Positions 15,741 through 18,512 of a DNA stretch of 18,512 nt are shown piece by piece. The translations under genes and the position numbers were made by a program. The DNA comes from Candidatus Villigracilis proximus (GTDB taxonomy: Bacteria; Chloroflexota; Anaerolineae; Anaerolineales; Villigracilaceae): positions 1 to 18,512 of the forward strand of contig JADKBB010000040.1 of the NCBI GenBank assembly GCA_016715195.1, in the 5' to 3' direction. A model generated the notes under the pieces. The model was given only the letters and a program-made list of their open reading frames with translations. It was not told where the DNA came from and did not search any database. The stretch's first letter is position 1. The number at the start of each line of letters is the position of its first letter.

Positions 15741-15774
15741 TAAAAAGGAGGACGCCAGTGTCACCACCGTCCTC
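15741..15774 (-). terminator. Probable rho-independent terminator after the DUF4349 gene
   Basis: On the minus strand GAGGACG (15774-15768) pairs with CGTCCTC (15754-15748) around a 13-base loop that can pair further (GTG/CAC), followed by CTTTTTAG. It lies about 60 bp after the reconstructed stop at 15832. Confidence 0.6.
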
Positions 15775-15820
15775 ACGTTTCACTTCTCACTTTTTACTTA
15801 TTACTCCTTACTTCTTCTCT
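15772..15820. repeat. Seven degenerate heptamers of the form (A/G)AGT(A/G)AN
   Basis: On the plus strand the units are CTCACGT, TTCACTT, CTCACTT, TTTACTT, ATTACTC, CTTACTT and CTTCTCT, exactly 7 bp apart. The 15-mer CTTTTTACTTATTAC inside it recurs at 11450-11464. It lies between the stop of the DUF4349 gene and its terminator. Confidence 0.55.
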
Positions 15821-15831
15821 TCCTCAACCTT

Positions 15832-16757
15832 TCATCCTTCTTCACTTTCGCCGCGCATTTTGCGGAACAAAGCGCGGACACCGATGAAGACCAGATACAA
15901 CGGGATGCCGATCATGATCCAGACGGGCAGGGTGTAGATCACAAAGCGGATCACGAAATTCGACAAATCCTCGAAAGAAGTAGATCAGATCCTGTACGGC
16001 TTCGAGCGCCACGCCTTTGGGTTCCCAGCCGCCGATCTCAAGCGGCTGGCTTTTTCCTCGGCAATGATGGTGACGCTGATGGCAGAAAGCGCGGCGGCTT
16101 CTTCGTAATATTTGATCTGGCCTTTCACCAGTTCGATCTGCTCGCGGTAATACACAAGCTGGTTGAAGATATTCACCACATCTTCGGTGTCTGTGGCCGT
16201 TTCCATGATCTCGTTCAAGCTGTGCTTCTGCAGCTTCGTAGATTGGCCAGGCGTGACTTCAAATCCACATACTCGGCGGTCACATCCTGTCCCGAGCGGG
16301 TCTCAGTGCGGACTTCCACCACATCCGCCTTGATCTTCTTCAAGGCATCTTCCAGCGTTTCGGCAGGCACGCGGATCACCACCTGCGCTTCAGGGACTTC
16401 GATATAGCTGTTGGTATAGCTTTGATACAAATTAGATGAGACAACAAACCCGCCCATCTGCTTTGCCATCACTTCGATCTCCCTCATGCTGGTTTCCACA
16501 TCTGTCACTACAATGGCGATGTCCGCATTTTGGATGACGATGCGTTCCACAGCGGCAGCATTCACTCCACCACTGGATTGAACATTTTCCACCGCTACAC
16601 CGGCGGTTGCCATGGGGATGGCATCGTATGCTGCTTCAGGGGCGGCGGCTGGCGCCGCCAAGGCAAATCTCACTGGGTGTAGTCTGCGGGGACTGCCGCA
16701 CGCGGCGAGGATCAATGTGGCGATGACGATCAAACTAAATGGCAATATCTTTTTCAT
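15832..16757 (-). CDS. DUF4349 lipoprotein with coiled coil and C-terminal membrane anchor; several frameshifts
   Basis: The ATG at 16757 starts a lipoprotein signal (ATLILAAC, Cys20) and an Ala/Pro-rich linker. The DUF4349 core is RIVIQNADIAIVVTDVETSM, MGGFVVSSNLYQS, AQVVIRVPAETLEDAL, VEVRTETRSGQDVTAEYVDL and KSRLANLR. Here (about 16216) the frame breaks and resumes at IMETATDTEDVVNIFNQL, YYREQIELVKGQIKYYEEAA (coiled coil) and SAISVTIIAEEKA. It breaks again near 16050 (PLEIGGWEPKGVALEAVQDL) and near 15975 (NFVIRFVIYTLPVWIMIGIP membrane segment, ending RKMRGESEEG). The order matches full-length family members, so I take these as sequence errors. The role of the family is not established. It has its own promoter candidate upstream and follows the metallophosphoesterase gene. 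Confidence 0.82.
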
Positions 16758-16827
16758 GAGTTCTTCTCTTATTTGCCTTTGGCAATTTCTCTCTTCCAAA
16801 GACGAAAGCCTTGATGGAATAGTTCCC

Positions 16828-16856
16828 ATTGTAGACAGTTTGAAAAAAGGTGACAA
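16828..16856 (-). promoter_or_regulatory. Sigma-70-type promoter of the DUF4349 gene
   Basis: On the minus strand TTGTCA (16856-16851), a 17-base spacer and TACAAT (16833-16828) match the consensus -35 and -10 boxes at the ideal spacing. The predicted leader to the ATG at 16757 is about 63 bases. Confidence 0.6.
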
Positions 16857-16875
16857 AAGTACCACATCCCTTTAT

Positions 16876-16904
16876 CCACGGTCCATCGTCTATCGTCCAC
16901 GGTC
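16876..16904. repeat. Four heptamers of the same family as the 13141-13198 hairpin
   Basis: CCACGGT, CCATCGT, CTATCGT and CCACGGT stand in tandem; their reverse complements read GACCGTG, GACGATA, GACGATG, the unit seen between the kinase and regulator genes. Here only one arm is present and no hairpin forms. It lies just after the metallophosphoesterase stop. Confidence 0.55.
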
Positions 16905-16909
16905 AAATC

Positions 16910-17642
16910 TTACCATCCTTCGGCAATGCGGGCGGCGTGTTTTCTCAGGCAGCCCCGCCGCGCGGATGCGTTCCTGCACTTCTATGATGTTGTACTCCGC
17001 CCGGCGCGGAGTCCATGTGTGGGCTTCGGAGTCGTAAATGGCAAAAGCGGCACGCGGGTCACGGTCTCTCGGCTGGCCCACAGAGCCGGGGTTCAGGATC
17101 AGCTTCGGGTGGAGTTGGATCGTCAGGTCCGGCTTGGTTTGCTCAAGTGTTACGCGGTCTTTTTTCTCATCCAACGCGAACATGCATTGGATGTGCGAAT
17201 GTCCAACGAAACACCACGGCGTGGTGAAATGCTCATAGTTCAGCCGTGCTGTGAGCGTGTTCAAAATATATTCCCACAACGGGTCGCGCGGACTGCCGTG
17301 CGCCATTGTTGCTTCGCCGCGCACTTTTGTTTTCGAGGGAAGTGAATTGAGAAAATCCACGTTGCTGGCCGATATAACTTTTTCGTGATACGCCAATGAC
17401 TTTCGCGCATCGCCGTTGAATGTTTCAAGCGGCATTTTGCCGGTGATGGCAACATCATGATTGCCAAGCAGGCAGGTGAGATTTTTAATATCACGCATTT
17501 CCTCCACTACCGCATTCGGGTCGGGGCCGTACCCAACCAGATCGCCAAGACACCAGGTCTCGTCCACTTCGCCCGCCTCTTTCAACACAGCCGTAAGCGC
17601 GGTGTAATTCGCATGAATATCAGACATTACCAAAATACGCAT
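16910..17642 (-). CDS. Calcineurin-like metallophosphoesterase (YfcE/MJ0936-type)
   Basis: The ATG at 17642 begins MRILVMSDIHANYTAL (D-x-H motif). GDLVGYGPDP, LLGNHDVAI, MAHGSPRDP and GHSHIQ follow, together the full set of metal ligands of the calcineurin-like phosphoesterase superfamily, and LNPGSVGQPRDRDPRAAFAI is typical of this small, about 240-residue branch. Members hydrolyse phosphodiesters with two metal ions; the natural substrate is not known. The C terminus needs one base change near 16950 to read HAARIAEGW and stop at 16910. The frame as it stands is fused upstream to the coaBC tail, but this is an artefact: with the shift near 17690 corrected, coaBC stops one base before this ATG (TGATATG). 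The two are translationally coupled. Confidence 0.88.
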
Positions 17643-17643
17643 A

Positions 17644-18512
17644 TCACTCCAACAACCTTGCAATGTGTTCGATGATTTTTTCCGCTGCTTCGTTCTCTTG
17701 CTCATCAACGGTAAATTTTCTTTTGTTCCATTTGCAAACAACAATGTAATGCGATTTGTCTCCACGCCAAAGCCTGCATCCTTCGTAGAGATGTCATTGG
17801 CAGCAATGAAATCCAGTTTTTTGGATTTCAACTTCTCCGCCGCATTCTCAAGCAAGATTGACTCTCCGCTGCAAACCCACCACCACTTTGAAACCGCTTC
17901 CCGCCGACAGTTGGATACCGTCCGAAGAATATCCGGCGCCGCTGTCAAGTTCGATCTGCGGAATGCCATCCCGCTTCTTCATTTCTCTTTCGCCACGGTC
18001 TTCGGGCGCGAAGTCCGCCGCGCCGCCGCCATGATCAACACATCAGCTGATTCGGCCAACACGGCATCGAGCATTTCCTGCACGCTTTTCACGTTGATGA
18101 CGTTCGCGCCAACAGGCGGAGTCAATGCGGTGGGGGTGGTGATGAGGCAAACTTCTGCGCCTGCATCCAATGCGGCTTGAGCGAGTGCATAGCCTTGTTT
18201 TCCAGAAGAATGATTCGTGATCACGCGGACGGGGTCAATCGCTTCCCTGAGTTCCCGCCTGCAGTGACGACGATTCTTTTTGCCAGCCAGCTTTCCTTTT
18301 TTGCCAAATACGATCCGAATATGACCGAGAATTTCCGGAGGCTCAATCATTCGGCCTGTGCCTGTTAACCCGATGCAGGTGACCATCAGACGGGCGATAA
18401 TCATCGCGCCGCGTTCTCTTGAAATTCTGCCAGATGTTCCTGCAATTGGCAGGGTGATCGAACATGCCGCCGTCCTCGCGGGCGCAATCACCAGCCGGAC
18501 AATGCGCCGCCA
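17644..18512 (-). CDS. coaBC: Phosphopantothenoylcysteine synthetase/decarboxylase (CoaBC), 5' partial, many frameshifts
   Basis: The gene enters from the right edge. The end of the CoaC domain is recognisable by RERGAMII and LTGTGRMIEPPEI. The CoaB domain follows with REAIDPVRVITNHSSGKQGY, ALAQAALDAGAEVCLITTP, VQEMLDAVLAESADVLIMAA, PDILRTVSN, ESILLENAAEKLKSKKLDFI and AANDISTKDAGFGVETN. With frames corrected the end reads ENEAAEKIIEHIARLLE and stops at 17644. The frame is disturbed at least near 17690, 17870-17900, 17990-18010, 18260-18280 and upstream of 18400. CoaBC joins cysteine to 4'-phosphopantothenate using CTP and decarboxylates the product, two steps of coenzyme A synthesis. The gene is normally essential, which argues that the breaks are sequencing errors. 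Confidence 0.88.

Noticed and set aside
16890..17969. Apparent fusion of a coaBC tail with a metallophosphoesterase
   Set aside because: A one-base correction near 17690 gives the normal CoaBC end and a stop one base before a proper phosphoesterase start, so the fusion is a frame artefact.

Overview
The window reads as chromosomal DNA of a Chloroflexota bacterium, most likely class Anaerolineae. This is inferred from the style of the protein families and of the intergenic repeats, not from a marker gene. No rRNA, tRNA, phage gene, transposase or CRISPR array was seen. Reading frames are clean over most of the first 11.8 kb, but many genes to the right (and one at 7.87 kb) are broken by single-base frame changes, often in homopolymers. 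I read most of these as sequence or assembly errors, not as dead genes, and annotate the reconstructed genes.

Layout. (1) 3-1706, plus strand: a GT-C type membrane glycosyltransferase cut by the left edge. (2) 7976-1891, minus strand: five genes in a row, each with a lipoprotein signal: a DUF1566/Lcl protein, an animal-type haem peroxidase, a lipoprotein of unknown family, a PEBP (YbhB/YbcL-like) protein and a Tat-exported YHYH protein. A 156-bp element with 17-bp inverted ends lies between the second and third. (3) 9136-8204, minus: a lipoprotein with three 69-residue repeats. (4) 11403-9481, minus: a second GT-C glycosyltransferase of the ArnT/YkcB type. (5) 11822-13844, plus: a histidine kinase and a NarL/LuxR-type response regulator. 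(6) 14969-13819 and 15634-14985, minus: an MFS transporter and rsmG. (7) 18512-15832, minus: coaBC (cut by the right edge), a metallophosphoesterase and a DUF4349 lipoprotein.

Most notable: the genes starting at 7976 and 9136 share a homologous upstream region. It aligns without gaps over 98 bp (about 65 identities by hand) and combines the palindrome CATGAC-N4-GTCATG, a conserved AATCACCAT block and a -10-like hexamer at fixed spacing. A third copy of the palindrome overlaps the reconstructed start of the histidine kinase gene. I infer a regulon in which the two-component system (or another regulator) controls a cell-surface lipoprotein/peroxidase system, possibly with surface glycosylation by the neighbouring glycosyltransferase.

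The gaps also carry several families of degenerate short-period tandem repeats (units of about 7, 8 and 10 bp), some folded into long hairpins. One fills the gap between the kinase and regulator genes.
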